64,000 nucleotides of DNA, taken from assembly GCF_030068445.1 (NCBI RefSeq), contig NZ_JAQPOK010000001.1:1-64000 (forward strand). The letters are read 5' to 3'. A program made the position numbers and the translations under genes. The stretch's first letter is position 1. The number at the start of each line of letters is the position of its first letter. The notes below the pieces were generated by a model. That model did not search any database, was not told where the DNA came from, and was given only the letters and a program-made list of their open reading frames with translations. Origin of the DNA: Roseofilum halophilum BLCC-M91. GTDB lineage: Bacteria > Cyanobacteriota > Cyanobacteriia > Cyanobacteriales > Desertifilaceae. Below are positions 1 to 7,886 of this stretch, piece by piece.

Positions 1-101
1 ATGATAGAGACTTAAACGCGGCTAGAAATATAAAATCAGTTGGGGCATCAACTGATTCGTTAGGCGATGTCAGACAGTCCCAGACTGCTATTGCTGTTTG
101 A
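1..101 (+). CDS. tnpB: TnpB (IS200/IS605-type RNA-guided nuclease), C-terminal end only
   Basis: The window opens inside a reading frame whose codons start at base 3 and end with TGA at 99-101. The 32 visible residues begin DRDLNAARNI, the conserved C-terminal block of TnpB proteins: D is the last RuvC-like catalytic aspartate and N-A-A-x-N-I follows it. The remaining tail (KSVGASTDSLGDVRQSQ and on) is typical of the family's variable end. The rest of the gene lies left of the window, so whether it is intact, and whether a tnpA accompanies it, cannot be judged. The element's hairpin end follows immediately. Family assignment rests on this one motif plus the context. Confidence 0.8.
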   Translation, partial: DRDLNAARNIKSVGASTDSLGDVRQSQTAIAV

Positions 102-145
102 GCGGAGAATCCCCACGCCTTTAGGCTGGGGAGTATGTCAATCCA
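102..145 (+). mobile_element. Right end of an IS200/IS605-family element
   Basis: Just after the tnpB stop, bases 111-130 form an imperfect hairpin: CCCCA pairs with TGGGG and GCC with GGC around a TTTA loop, with one bulged C. Such subterminal hairpins mark the right end of IS200/IS605 elements, where the single-strand transposase binds. The exact tip, probably within GTATGTCAA just after the hairpin, is an estimate. In TnpB elements the guide RNA usually comes from this end, so a short reRNA overlapping the tnpB stop is possible, but this is not shown by the sequence. Confidence 0.65.
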
Positions 146-215
146 GACATAGGAAAAGGCTTACCATAGGAGTTGGTGGGTGGGGTTAGACGATGAGGCT
201 ACAGAAGCGCTCTAA

Positions 216-770
216 TCATGCCAAAATTTCTGCAACCGCAAACTCGATATCGGGAAATAATTGCACCGCAATGTCTCCTTCTTCTAAGCGTTGCACCTGC
301 TGATAGCCTTCTGGAGTCGGTTGTCGATAGACTTCTAAACACCGTTCGGGAATATTGAGCAGCCAAACCTCCGGAATTTGGGCTTGTGCATACAGGGGAA
401 TTTTGATGTCGCGATCGCCCTGAAGCGTTGTATCTGCCACTTCTACCAGTAAAAATATATCCTCCGGTTGCGGATGTCCACCCTGATAAAAATCAGCACG
501 GGGACGCGCCAGGCATAAATCTGGTTCTGGCTCAGAAGTACTATCTAATACGACTGGATCTTGTACTCTCACCAATACTCGTTTGCCGAATTGCAAGATA
601 AATAACTGATTCAGGCGATTGACGTAAGAGGCATGAATTGGGCCAATAGGGGACATTTGGATAATTTCTCCTCGGATTAATTCTGTGCGATCGCCTTCGG
701 GTAAAATCCCAGTTGTACCCATTTTCTGGTACTCGTCTACCGTAAATAACCGCTTCAATAAAACTGACAT
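216..770 (-). CDS. Uma2-family putative endonuclease (DUF820)
   Basis: A 184-residue protein of the usual Uma2 length. The family has a PD-(D/E)xK nuclease-like fold and is hugely expanded in cyanobacteria; its cellular role is unknown. Visible marks are the N-terminal FTVDEYQKM, the TELIRGEII strand, the EPEPDLCLA segment with its acidic residue, LLVEVAD followed by the lysine of DIKIPLYA, and the VWLLN strand. It is transcribed alone, divergent from the DUF3119 gene. It is not closely similar to the other Uma2 copies here, so it is not a recent local duplicate. Confidence 0.85.
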   Translation of the reverse strand: MSVLLKRLFTVDEYQKMGTTGILPEGDRTELIRGEIIQMSPIGPIHASYVNRLNQLFILQFGKRVLVRVQDPVVLDSTSEPEPDLCLARPRADFYQGGHPQPEDIFLLVEVADTTLQGDRDIKIPLYAQAQIPEVWLLNIPERCLEVYRQPTPEGYQQVQRLEEGDIAVQLFPDIEFAVAEILA

Positions 771-888
771 GGCTCCATCCTAGTTAAACCCATGCCCTAT
801 TTTACTGGGGATAGGGAGATGGGGAGATGGGGCATTACTACCCGCAGCACGATAAAATAGTCAACCGTAGGCAATTTAGAACTTCGTG

Positions 889-1293
889 ATGACCTCAACT
901 CCCTTTTCATCTTCAACCTCAAGTCCTACCCTAGAAACGGTTACCCTCAAACCCAGCTACCGGATACCCTTGGTGCTGGTGCTGTTGTCCATTCCTCTGG
1001 GAGCCGTTCAAATTGGATTAAGTGTGGCGATCGCCCTCTTTGGGTTATTCTTAACCCTACAAACGACCACGATCCGCCTAACCTTTACCGAAACAGCCCT
1101 AGATGTCTACCGTTCGGGTAAACCAATTCGCCAATTTCCGTACCAAGAGTGGGAAAATTGGGAAATCTTTTGGGACAAATTGCCCATCTTGTTCTATTTC
1201 AAAGAAGTCAAGAGTATCCATTTTCTACCCATTATCTTTGACTATTCAACCCTGAAGCGCTGTCTGGAAGAACGCTGTCCCCGCTCTCGTTAA
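889..1293 (+). CDS. DUF3119 family membrane protein
   Basis: About 134 residues. Two hydrophobic stretches (roughly residues 25-42 and 44-58) are separated by a short turn. They are followed by the cyanobacterial DUF3119 pattern: TIRLTFTETALDVYRSGK, FPYQEWENWEIFW, and ILFYFKEVKSIHFLPIIF. The function is unknown. A GTG codon lies three bases upstream of the chosen ATG, and either could be used. It precedes the DUF3086 gene and plsY on the same strand, an arrangement I recognise from other cyanobacteria, which hints at an envelope or lipid-related role. That link is inference. Confidence 0.85.
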   Translation: MTSTPFSSSTSSPTLETVTLKPSYRIPLVLVLLSIPLGAVQIGLSVAIALFGLFLTLQTTTIRLTFTETALDVYRSGKPIRQFPYQEWENWEIFWDKLPILFYFKEVKSIHFLPIIFDYSTLKRCLEERCPRSR

Positions 1294-1511
1294 GATAGAG
1301 ATGGTAATGCAGCAATAAATATTAGAGCAGAAGGTATCAGAATAGTGTCCTCCTCTGGGACGGGGGAGGCAAACGCCAATGGAGAGGATGTAAGACCCAT
1401 TCGCGGACGTAAATCCAAGATGAGGCAATCTTCTGTGAAGTTGGAAGCCTACACTGACCTGACGGTACAGTGTGGGTAGTTCACTCCTGCTGTCGAACTG
1501 ATGAATAACTG
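1294..1511. other. Gene-free spacer between DUF3119 and DUF3086 genes
   Basis: About 220 bases with no convincing gene. Small frames on the reverse strand here are poor-quality shadows of the downstream gene. I see no clear terminator, riboswitch or repeat. A purine-rich run lies around 1358-1370. A promoter for the downstream gene could be here, but none is clear enough to mark. Confidence 0.5.
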
Positions 1512-2837
1512 ATGAATACCGATCCATTGAATCCTTGGGACTCCAATCCCGAAACCCCTGAAACCCCTGTTCCTGAATCTGAAGCCTCTGTCTCTGAGAA
1601 GACGGAGGAAAGTGGCGATCGCCAGGAGGATAACCCAGCAGATGAAACAGTAGAAAATCCCAATCCTGAAACCGGGAATACCTTACTCCCGCTTCAGCTT
1701 GATACCAAAACCCCCGATCATCCGGAACCCCGTGAAGAAATTGCCGCCACAGATGAGGGACGAGATCGGGGGGAAGGATTGGAAGATCGAGACTCGGAAC
1801 CCCCCAGGGATGAAGAGGTGGATGCATGGCAAGCACGGATTGAAGATCTGCGATTTATAGAGCAAGCGTTGCAAAATCAGGTGGAGGAACTGCGACAGGA
1901 AGCGACAACCCTGCAAGAGCAACTGGAAAGCCAGCAAGCTGCCATGGGACAATTGGTGCAAGCGGGATTAAGTGAGCTGGAGCATCGCAAACATAAGCTA
2001 GAAATTACCATCGAAAAGCTGGAAAGACGAGCCGAGCGCATCCGGGCAGAAATGCGGACAAGCTTTGCTGGGGTTTCCCAGGATCTGGCTATCCGGGTTC
2101 AGGGATTTAAGGATTATTTGGTCGGCAGCTTGCAAGATTTGGCCAGTGCGGCGGAAAATATCGAGTTAGGAGCAGACGATCGCGAGCCAGTCGTTCCTCC
2201 AGAAGTGCAAAAGATGCGATCGCGTGAGCGAGGCGAAGCCTTATCGCGTCGAGAACCGGAACGCGCCCCAGATTTGGATAATCCCCAATTCACGAAATCC
2301 AAATTTGCCGATCGAGTGCGGCAAATTCGCCATCTGTTGGATCGGTATCGCACCCGTCCGGATTATTATGGCCCTGCTTGGCAATTGCGACGCACATTTG
2401 AACCGATCCATGCGGAGCGGGTATCCCAGTGGTTCTTTAGCCAAGGGGGACGAGGTGCAGTACGGAGCATGGGATCTCGTCTACAAAATATTTTGGTGTC
2501 TTCGGCGGTGATTTCGGTGGTCTATAGTTTATATGGCGATCGCCTGCGACCGTTGATTTTAGTCAATACTCCAGAGCGCCTAGGGGAATGGCGACGGGGT
2601 TTACAGGATTGTTTGGGTATCTCGCGCATGGATTTTAGCTCGGAGAGAGGGATTACCATGTTTGAAGCGCCGGAACCGTTAGCCCTGAAAGCAGACCGGA
2701 TTACGCAACAGAAGCAACTACCTCTGATTATTATTGATGAGTCTGAGGATAAGGTGAGTGTGTCGATGTTGCAGTTTCCCTTATGGTTGGCGTTTGCACC
2801 GAATCCAGAAGCACCGCCGATGATTGATAATTGGTAA
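1512..2837 (+). CDS. DUF3086 domain protein with long acidic N-terminus and coiled coil
   Basis: 441 residues. Residues 1 to about 105 are low-complexity, rich in Glu, Pro and Asp. Residues 108-185 form a long predicted coiled coil (repeated EELRQEA / EQLESQQ heptads). The C-terminal 250 residues are the conserved DUF3086 region, with the blocks FADRVRQIRHLLDRYRTRPDYYGPAWQLRRTFEPIHAERV and PLIIIDESEDKVSVSMLQFPLWLAF. DUF3086 is found in cyanobacteria and has no known activity. It has no signal peptide or membrane segment, so it is probably cytoplasmic. It lies between the DUF3119 gene and plsY. Confidence 0.85.
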   Translation: MNTDPLNPWDSNPETPETPVPESEASVSEKTEESGDRQEDNPADETVENPNPETGNTLLPLQLDTKTPDHPEPREEIAATDEGRDRGEGLEDRDSEPPRDEEVDAWQARIEDLRFIEQALQNQVEELRQEATTLQEQLESQQAAMGQLVQAGLSELEHRKHKLEITIEKLERRAERIRAEMRTSFAGVSQDLAIRVQGFKDYLVGSLQDLASAAENIELGADDREPVVPPEVQKMRSRERGEALSRREPERAPDLDNPQFTKSKFADRVRQIRHLLDRYRTRPDYYGPAWQLRRTFEPIHAERVSQWFFSQGGRGAVRSMGSRLQNILVSSAVISVVYSLYGDRLRPLILVNTPERLGEWRRGLQDCLGISRMDFSSERGITMFEAPEPLALKADRITQQKQLPLIIIDESEDKVSVSMLQFPLWLAFAPNPEAPPMIDNW

Positions 2838-2852
2838 GGTTTCCTGTTTCCC

Positions 2853-2878
2853 GTTCCCTGAGCGGAGTCGAAGGGAAC
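2853..2878. repeat. Small palindromic repeat with GAGCGGAGTCGA core
   Basis: GTTCCCT at 2853-2859 pairs with AGGGAAC at 2872-2878 around the core GAGCGGAGTCGA. The reverse complement of the core (TCGACTCCGCTC) recurs twice inside plsY at 3226-3255 and, in a variant, near 3649-3661. It looks like a dispersed REP-like element. It lies between the DUF3086 gene and plsY and might also act as a weak terminator. Confidence 0.6.
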
Positions 2879-2977
2879 AGTGGGGGCATGGGGGGATGTA
2901 AACTTGGAATGCCCTCTCCCTATATCCCTCTCCCGTGGGAGAGGGATTGATATAGTTGAGAATTTAGAGGTAAAAGT

Positions 2978-3691
2978 ATGCAAGGGGCGATCGCTGTTGG
3001 TGTGTTGATTGGGGCTTATTTGTTGGGTTCTATTCCGACTGGATATTGGTTAACCAAAGCCCTGAAAGGGATCGATATTCGCGAATCCGGTTCCGGTTCG
3101 ACAGGGGCAACTAATGTGTTGCGGACGGTGGGCAAAGGTGCAGCATTAACGGTGCTTTTGGTGGATATCCTGAAAGGGGTAGCGGCTGTTTTTCTGGTGC
3201 GCTTTGCCTATCAAGGGAATTGGCTCACTTCGACTCCGCTCACTTCGACTCCGCTCAGTGAGCAGTTGCAAGATTGGATGGTGGTTTTAGCCGGATTTTT
3301 AGCCCTGTTTGGCCATAGTTTATCGATTTGGTTAATCTGGAATCAACCGGAAGGAAAATCCTTGAGTAAAGGGGGCAAATCAGCCGCAACCAGTTTAGGG
3401 GTATTGTTAGCTCTATATTGGCCCGTGGGTTTACTCACGTTTGCTCTGTTTGGTAGCGTCATTGGGATTACGCGAATTGTATCACTCGGCTCGATGACGG
3501 CGGCGATCGCCGTTTCTGCACTGATGGCAGCTTTCCATCAACCCCTAGCCTACGAAATTTTCGGCATCATGGGCGGCTTATACGTCATTTGGCGACACCG
3601 CAGCAATATTGAACGCCTCCTCGCCGGAACCGAACCCAAAATCGGCACTTCGGCTCCGCTCGACCCTAAAATGTCCAAACCCTCCAACTAA
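2978..3691 (+). CDS. plsY: Acyl-phosphate:glycerol-3-phosphate acyltransferase PlsY
   Basis: An integral membrane enzyme that transfers an acyl group from acyl phosphate to glycerol-3-phosphate, the first step of phospholipid synthesis. Family marks: N-terminal GAYLLGSIPTGYWLTKALKGIDIRESGSGSTGATNVLRTVGK (the catalytic serine/arginine region), the GHSLSIWL segment, KGGKSAATSLGVLL, and a C-terminal VIWRHRSNIERLLAGTEPK. At 237 residues it is longer than most PlsY (about 200), because of an insertion near residues 83-92 made by a tandem 15-bp repeat and a short extra tail. An AGAGG ribosome-binding site precedes the ATG. Confidence 0.95.
   Translation: MQGAIAVGVLIGAYLLGSIPTGYWLTKALKGIDIRESGSGSTGATNVLRTVGKGAALTVLLVDILKGVAAVFLVRFAYQGNWLTSTPLTSTPLSEQLQDWMVVLAGFLALFGHSLSIWLIWNQPEGKSLSKGGKSAATSLGVLLALYWPVGLLTFALFGSVIGITRIVSLGSMTAAIAVSALMAAFHQPLAYEIFGIMGGLYVIWRHRSNIERLLAGTEPKIGTSAPLDPKMSKPSN
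3226..3255 (+). repeat. 15-bp tandem duplication inside plsY
   Basis: CACTTCGACTCCGCT occurs twice head to tail (3226-3240 and 3241-3255), in frame, encoding LTSTPLTSTPLS. The unit is the core of the REP-like palindrome seen at 2853-2878. It lies in a loop between membrane segments of PlsY, where an insertion would be tolerated. Confidence 0.8.
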
Positions 3692-3722
3692 GCCAATTGT
3701 TTCGACTGTCGCCGACATGAAA

Positions 3723-3754
3723 ATTGTTAATTGTTAATTATTAATTGTTAATTG
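3723..3754 (+). repeat. Heptameric tandem repeat (ATTGTTA) before gshB
   Basis: Four head-to-tail heptamers, ATTGTTA ATTGTTA ATTATTA ATTGTTA, end six bases before the gshB ATG and cover the position where a ribosome-binding site would be. They match the short tandemly repeated (STRR) class known from cyanobacteria. Confidence 0.75.
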
Positions 3755-3759
3755 AAACC

Positions 3760-4734
3760 ATGGATTTAGCCTTTATCATCGACCCCATTCACCGCCTCGA
3801 TCCCTGCCATGATACCAGTGTAGCCATGATGGAAGCCGCCCAAAAATTGGGTCATCAAGTTTGGATCGCTGAAACTCAAGAATTAGAAGTCAGATCGGGC
3901 AAAGCTTGGGCTAAATTATCCCCCGTTCGCTTAACCCCAGTCGAGTTAAAAGCAGACCATTGGGTGGCGGCAAATCCTTGGTTTGAAGTAAAAAAACCGG
4001 TGTTTCGTCCCCTAGAGGAGATGGGCGCAGTGTTGATGCGTACCGATCCCCCAGTGACCATTTCCTATTTGTATGCCACCTATATTTTGGATTATGTTGA
4101 TCCGCAAAAAACATTGGTGCTGAATAATCCGAAAGGGTTACGCAATGCCAATGAGAAAATGTATGCGCTTCAGTTTCCCCAATTCATCCCCGAAACCAGG
4201 GTAACGACGGATAAAACTGTAATTCGGGAGTTTGTGGACAGCCAAGGAAAAGCGATCATGAAACCCTTGGGAGGCAAAGCGGGGGAAGGGATTCTGATCT
4301 TGGAGGCTGGCGATCGCAATTTTAATTCTTTAATCGAACTCAGTACCCAAAATGGCAAACTCCCCGTCATGGTACAGCAATTTTTACCCGCCGCTAAAGA
4401 TGGAGATAAACGAATTATTGTCCTCAATGGGGAAGCCATTGGCGCAGTGAATCGGGTTTCCAGAACCGAGGAATTTCGCAACAATATGGCCGTTGGTGGA
4501 GAAGTGGAAAAAGCAGAAATTACTGACCGAGAACAGGAAATTTGCGCCCACTTAGCCCCAATTTTACGCAATAATGGTCTCTATTTTGTTGGCTTAGATG
4601 TCATAGGTGGCTATCTGACTGAAATTAATGTCACCAGTCCCACCGGTATTCGAGAAATTGACCGCTTAAATAATGTCCGTTTAGGAGAAGAAGTGATTGC
4701 CTGGTTGAGCGATTATGTGAAGTTTAGTTTATAA
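3760..4734 (+). CDS. gshB: Glutathione synthetase (ATP-grasp)
   Basis: Joins gamma-glutamylcysteine and glycine using ATP. The protein starts MDLAFIIDPIHRLDPCHDTSVAMMEAAQKLGH, the N-terminal signature of prokaryotic glutathione synthetase. It also has PKGLRNANEKMYALQFPQFIPETRVT, the ATP-grasp lysines in IMKPLGGKAGEGI, and the metal-binding end VGLDVIGGYLTEINVTSPTGIREID. At 324 residues it has the normal length. I chose the ATG at 3760; a TTG 15 bases upstream lies inside the heptamer repeat and is unlikely. No obvious Shine-Dalgarno is present. Confidence 0.96.
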   Translation: MDLAFIIDPIHRLDPCHDTSVAMMEAAQKLGHQVWIAETQELEVRSGKAWAKLSPVRLTPVELKADHWVAANPWFEVKKPVFRPLEEMGAVLMRTDPPVTISYLYATYILDYVDPQKTLVLNNPKGLRNANEKMYALQFPQFIPETRVTTDKTVIREFVDSQGKAIMKPLGGKAGEGILILEAGDRNFNSLIELSTQNGKLPVMVQQFLPAAKDGDKRIIVLNGEAIGAVNRVSRTEEFRNNMAVGGEVEKAEITDREQEICAHLAPILRNNGLYFVGLDVIGGYLTEINVTSPTGIREIDRLNNVRLGEEVIAWLSDYVKFSL

Positions 4735-4784
4735 CGATTAGAAAAGATAAAAAATGTTCACCCATTACTCATTGCTAACACACT

Positions 4785-5357
4785 ATGACTGCTTTCACAG
4801 TAAACTTGGACGCAATTAAAATGACTGACGAGCAATTTTTCCAACTCTGTCAGGACAATAAGAACTTGCAATTTGAGCGCAATGCCAATGGAGATTTAAT
4901 TATCATGCCACCAACAGGAGGAGAAACCAGTAATCGTAATGCAGGAATAACAGCACAACTTTGGGGCTGGAATGAGCAAACTAAACTAGGTATGGTTTTT
5001 GACTCTTGTGGTGGGTTTAAGTTACCCAATGGTTCAGAACGCGCTCCAGATGCTGCATGGATACCCTTAGAGCGTTGGCAGCAATTAACCGCCGCAGAAC
5101 GGCAGAAGTTTCTCCCCTTGTGTCCAGATTTTGCGATCGAATTGCTCTCTCCGAGTGACAGCTTAAAAGTGACACAACAGAAAATGCAGGAATATCTGGA
5201 TAATGGCACTCGTCTAGGATGGCTCATTATTCCTGCGTCGCGGAAAGTGGAAATTTATCGTCCTCATCAAGAAGTTGAAGTTTTAGACGCTCCAGAGCGG
5301 GTGTCTGGGGAGGATGTTTTACCGGAATTTCTGTTACATCTGGAGTCAATTTGGTGA
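4785..5357 (+). CDS. Uma2-family putative endonuclease
   Basis: 190 residues. Family marks are MTDEQFFQLCQDNKNLQFERNANGDLIIMPPTGG, the SERAPDAAWIPLERW segment with the conserved acidic residue, FAIELLSPSD (the second strand) followed by MQEYLDNGTRLGWLIIP, and VEIYRP. This is the MPPTGG sub-branch, different from the MLTTHPR-type copies further right. A truncated Uma2 gene follows 30 bases downstream on the same strand. The function is not known; a nuclease-like fold is the family expectation. Confidence 0.88.
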   Translation: MTAFTVNLDAIKMTDEQFFQLCQDNKNLQFERNANGDLIIMPPTGGETSNRNAGITAQLWGWNEQTKLGMVFDSCGGFKLPNGSERAPDAAWIPLERWQQLTAAERQKFLPLCPDFAIELLSPSDSLKVTQQKMQEYLDNGTRLGWLIIPASRKVEIYRPHQEVEVLDAPERVSGEDVLPEFLLHLESIW

Positions 5358-5387
5358 GCTTTTTTAATTTTTTATTAATATAAACCC

Positions 5388-5589
5388 ATGACTTACACCC
5401 AACCAAAACTCCTCAGCTTTGAGGAATTTATCACTCCAATTTATCAGCAATCCCAAACAACCGACTTTGACGATTTGCCAATTGGTCAACGGCGTTTATC
5501 AGCAGCAACCATATCGTTTGGGAGACTCGATTCGTTCTTACCTGTTTCCAGAGTTAGAACTCAAACTTGACGATATTATGCCAGCTTAA
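5388..5589 (+). pseudogene. Uma2-family pseudogene, internally deleted and frameshifted
   Basis: The frame opens with MTYTQPKLLSFEEFITPIYQ, a typical Uma2 N-terminus, but meaningful sequence continues only briefly. From about 5484 the meaningful frame shifts: YQQQPYRLGDSIRSYLFPEL followed by ELKLDDIMPA and TAA at 5587-5589, which is a Uma2 C-terminus. The central roughly 120 residues with the catalytic motifs are missing. This is direct evidence of decay next to a complete Uma2 gene. The frame as it stands would produce a 60-residue product with an aberrant end. Confidence 0.8.
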
Positions 5590-5600
5590 AACTTTGCATA

Positions 5601-6146
5601 TTATAGTCGAATCGCCACTCCAGTTAAGTTGCTCCGATAACGAACCATGTCTTCACTTGCGACAAAATGCTCTCCAATTTGAGCCAAATTTATCTTTTTC
5701 TGAGTCGCCCACAGTAAACCCCGACGGGGAATTTGTAAACAACTGCCTAAATATGTGGCTTCTTCTTCAAATTGTTGCTCTCGTTGGGGCAAACCCGTTT
5801 CAGGATTGAAACACACCATCGGATGTTTGAGGAGAATATGAGCGCATTCATGCATCAAATCAGATTCTTGTCTAGGGGGTGAATGTTGAGAATTGTGAAC
5901 AATACATAAGGGATCGATGCAGATGATAGCAGCCGACCATTGACCTTGAGATAAGAGATGTCTGACTTGTTCGGGATCGGCATTGGGAACGGTTTCTGGA
6001 GTCCATAGCGTTGCGCCTAATTTATCGGCTAAAGTTCGTGCAGGAAGTGGCTCGAATGCCCGCAAACCCAATAAACTGCGCTGTTCAGTGGCGATCGCTT
6101 CACATCGTTGCCGGAATTCAGGCGATAAACTTTCTAAACTCGACAT
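5601..6146 (-). CDS. ImmA/IrrE family metallo-endopeptidase
   Basis: 181 residues with the zinc-protease motif HECAH at 99-103 in the context ESDLMHECAHILLKHP. Downstream are QFEEEATYLGSCLQIPRRGLLW, where the third zinc ligand is expected, and IGEHFVASEDMVRYRSNLTG, the usual end of this family. ImmA/IrrE proteases cleave or inactivate XRE-type repressors, for example on DNA damage. The partner gene lies just upstream on the same strand, separated by 3 bases. The pair is divergent from the pPIWI-RE operon, so it is a candidate switch for that operon. Confidence 0.88.
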   Translation of the reverse strand: MSSLESLSPEFRQRCEAIATEQRSLLGLRAFEPLPARTLADKLGATLWTPETVPNADPEQVRHLLSQGQWSAAIICIDPLCIVHNSQHSPPRQESDLMHECAHILLKHPMVCFNPETGLPQREQQFEEEATYLGSCLQIPRRGLLWATQKKINLAQIGEHFVASEDMVRYRSNLTGVAIRL

Positions 6147-6149
6147 CCT

Positions 6150-6509
6150 TTATTCAGACTCCTCTTCTTGGGGATGGCTTTGTGCCAGATCTCGATAAGC
6201 TGCTTTGACCAAAGCTGCTAAAGCATTTGCTGTTGCCGGATCGAGGTTTTTATCAGCTCGAAGTTGGATGGCGATCGCCTCGGATGCATCCATATCCCTA
6301 GAGGCTTGTGGTTCTTCACTATTCTCGATCAGTTCGGCTGGCGGTACTTGCAGCCAATCACACAATAACAAAAAGGTCTCCATATCGGGCATTTTGCCGT
6401 TCTCCACACGAGAAAGGGTCGAAGGACTGACCTTCCCAATTTCGCGAGCCGTTTCTCGCAGTCCTTTACTACCGCGCTTTGTCCGCACAAGCGTTGCTAA
6501 CCGACTCAT
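6150..6509 (-). CDS. XRE-family helix-turn-helix regulator
   Basis: About 119 residues from the ATG at 6509, which fits the family start MSRLATLVRTKR. Another ATG 18 bases upstream (6527) would add MGSSLN. Residues 1-60 are a lambda-repressor-like HTH: LRETAREIGKVSPSTLSRVENGKMPDMETFLLLCDWL. The C-terminal half is a short helical tail. It is followed at 3 bases by the ImmA/IrrE peptidase gene. The likely role is repression of the divergent promoter region (6528-6716) and of its own gene, relieved when the peptidase acts. That role is inferred from family and layout. Confidence 0.9.
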   Translation of the reverse strand: MSRLATLVRTKRGSKGLRETAREIGKVSPSTLSRVENGKMPDMETFLLLCDWLQVPPAELIENSEEPQASRDMDASEAIAIQLRADKNLDPATANALAALVKAAYRDLAQSHPQEEESE

Positions 6510-6564
6510 GTTCAGAGAGCTACCCATAACTGTTTCCTCTACCTCGACAGATTCACTGTGCCAG

Positions 6565-6624
6565 TGTTGCTCACAAGAAAAAATCGTTTCTCACTTGACA
6601 CGATTCAAAAAAGTGCGCTATAGT
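6565..6624 (+). promoter_or_regulatory. Predicted promoter and possible operator of the pPIWI-RE operon
   Basis: TTGACA at 6595-6600 and TATAGT at 6619-6624, 18 bases apart, form a near-consensus sigma-70 promoter pointing at the REase gene. The -35 box is preceded by CTCACTTG, and a similar CTCACAAG lies 20 bases earlier, so CTCAC half-sites repeat next to the -35 box. These could be binding sites for the divergent XRE protein. The promoter call is by consensus match; the operator is a suggestion. Confidence 0.55.
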
Positions 6625-6716
6625 TTTATCAATAAATCAATTGTATCTCATGTCGAACACAGCAGAACAGTTCGGGCGATGTTGACTTCAGTAATTTAGA
6701 AGTTAGAGGGGGAACT

Positions 6717-7886
6717 ATGCCGAAGCTTGAAACCTTTAGTTATCTGATCATCAGTTTGCATGAATTTTGCCAAAAAGAGCAAAAACCTGGTAAACAGAAG
6801 TCCAAATATCCTTATCCAGATATGTTTCGCATTGCCTGCAATGAATTGGCTCTAAAAATGCCCTACGGAACCTATCCACGCACTCAAACAGGTCTTTTAA
6901 AATTATTCGAGCAACCGGTCGAAAATTGGTGGCCGGATGGGTTGAAGATCCCTGAAGATTTCGATCGCAGTTCCGGCTTATTGTATGATGGCAAACCAAG
7001 CGAAGAAACCTTTGATTATCTTTATACCCTGTTTGAGGGAGAATTTGATGTAGACAAGATTCCCAATTCAGTAAATATCCAAATTATTGTCGAAAATAAA
7101 CAGTTTCGGGATTTATTTCTACGGTTAAACGAAGAATATATCAGTGGAGATAGCGATCGCGCTCAAGAAGAATACATTAAATTGCGTTCATTCCTCATCG
7201 ATCGCCCTTACACGACAGCCACGGAGTTACGGAAAGAATTCACAGGAACTCGCTGTATTTCTAACAAAGAAGTAGGCGATCTGTACGAGGATTGCGATCG
7301 AGGACGCACGTACTGGAATTGCGATCGCTGCGGGCCTTTATTTGAGAAACATGGACGACTGCAAGGGATTAAACCCGAAGCTTGCCGAGATCATCGTCAA
7401 GAACTCGATTACGTTCGAGAAATCCCCTGGGAACAGGACTTGCGCTATCTCAAGCCTGGTATTCACAGCCGCGTTTGTTTGCCCGGAATTCCAGAAATGA
7501 ATCTTTGGCGATCGCTGCAAAAATTGCAAGAAAAATATCCCAAACAACTCGTTTCCACTCATTTGTGGCCGGGACTCGATAGCTACGATATGCAACTTCG
7601 TTTTAGCGATAATTCAGTTTGGGCTGTGGATGTGAAAGACTATCGCAATCCTCATCGATTGGGTAAAAAACTGACAACTATTCAGGGAATCACTGAAGAT
7701 TTACGTTATACAGAAGCCTTCTATGTTTTCCCCAGTCGTCGCTTGAAATGGCGAGAAAATTATATCCAAATCGTTCGCGATCGCGCCACAAATTTATCTC
7801 AAGAAACCCATCTTCTGAGTATTCCCAGCTTTCAGGAACGTATCGAAGAAAAAATTCAATCTTTAACCAAGGAGAAAAGGAAATGA
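6717..7886 (+). CDS. pPIWI-RE island restriction-endonuclease-fold protein
   Basis: 389 residues, first gene of the pPIWI-RE operon. The C-terminal third has a PD-(D/E)xK nuclease core: D291 in LDSYDMQLRF, then D305-V-K307 in VWAVDVKDY, with a following QGITEDLRYTEAFYVFP strand. A central C-x2-C (NCDRCG) paired with a later C-x2-H (ACRDH) looks like a zinc site. The N-terminal half is a helical region of unknown role. In predicted pPIWI-RE systems an REase-fold protein of this kind accompanies the helicase and PIWI gene. Its stop overlaps the next start in ATGA, so translation is coupled. Assignment rests on motifs and neighbours. Confidence 0.78.
   Translation: MPKLETFSYLIISLHEFCQKEQKPGKQKSKYPYPDMFRIACNELALKMPYGTYPRTQTGLLKLFEQPVENWWPDGLKIPEDFDRSSGLLYDGKPSEETFDYLYTLFEGEFDVDKIPNSVNIQIIVENKQFRDLFLRLNEEYISGDSDRAQEEYIKLRSFLIDRPYTTATELRKEFTGTRCISNKEVGDLYEDCDRGRTYWNCDRCGPLFEKHGRLQGIKPEACRDHRQELDYVREIPWEQDLRYLKPGIHSRVCLPGIPEMNLWRSLQKLQEKYPKQLVSTHLWPGLDSYDMQLRFSDNSVWAVDVKDYRNPHRLGKKLTTIQGITEDLRYTEAFYVFPSRRLKWRENYIQIVRDRATNLSQETHLLSIPSFQERIEEKIQSLTKEKRK

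Noticed and set aside
7748-7882. Upstream extension of the helicase reading frame by 45 codons
   Set aside because: It overlaps the end of the REase gene in another frame, and ATG 7883 has a good ribosome-binding site and the typical ATGA overlap.
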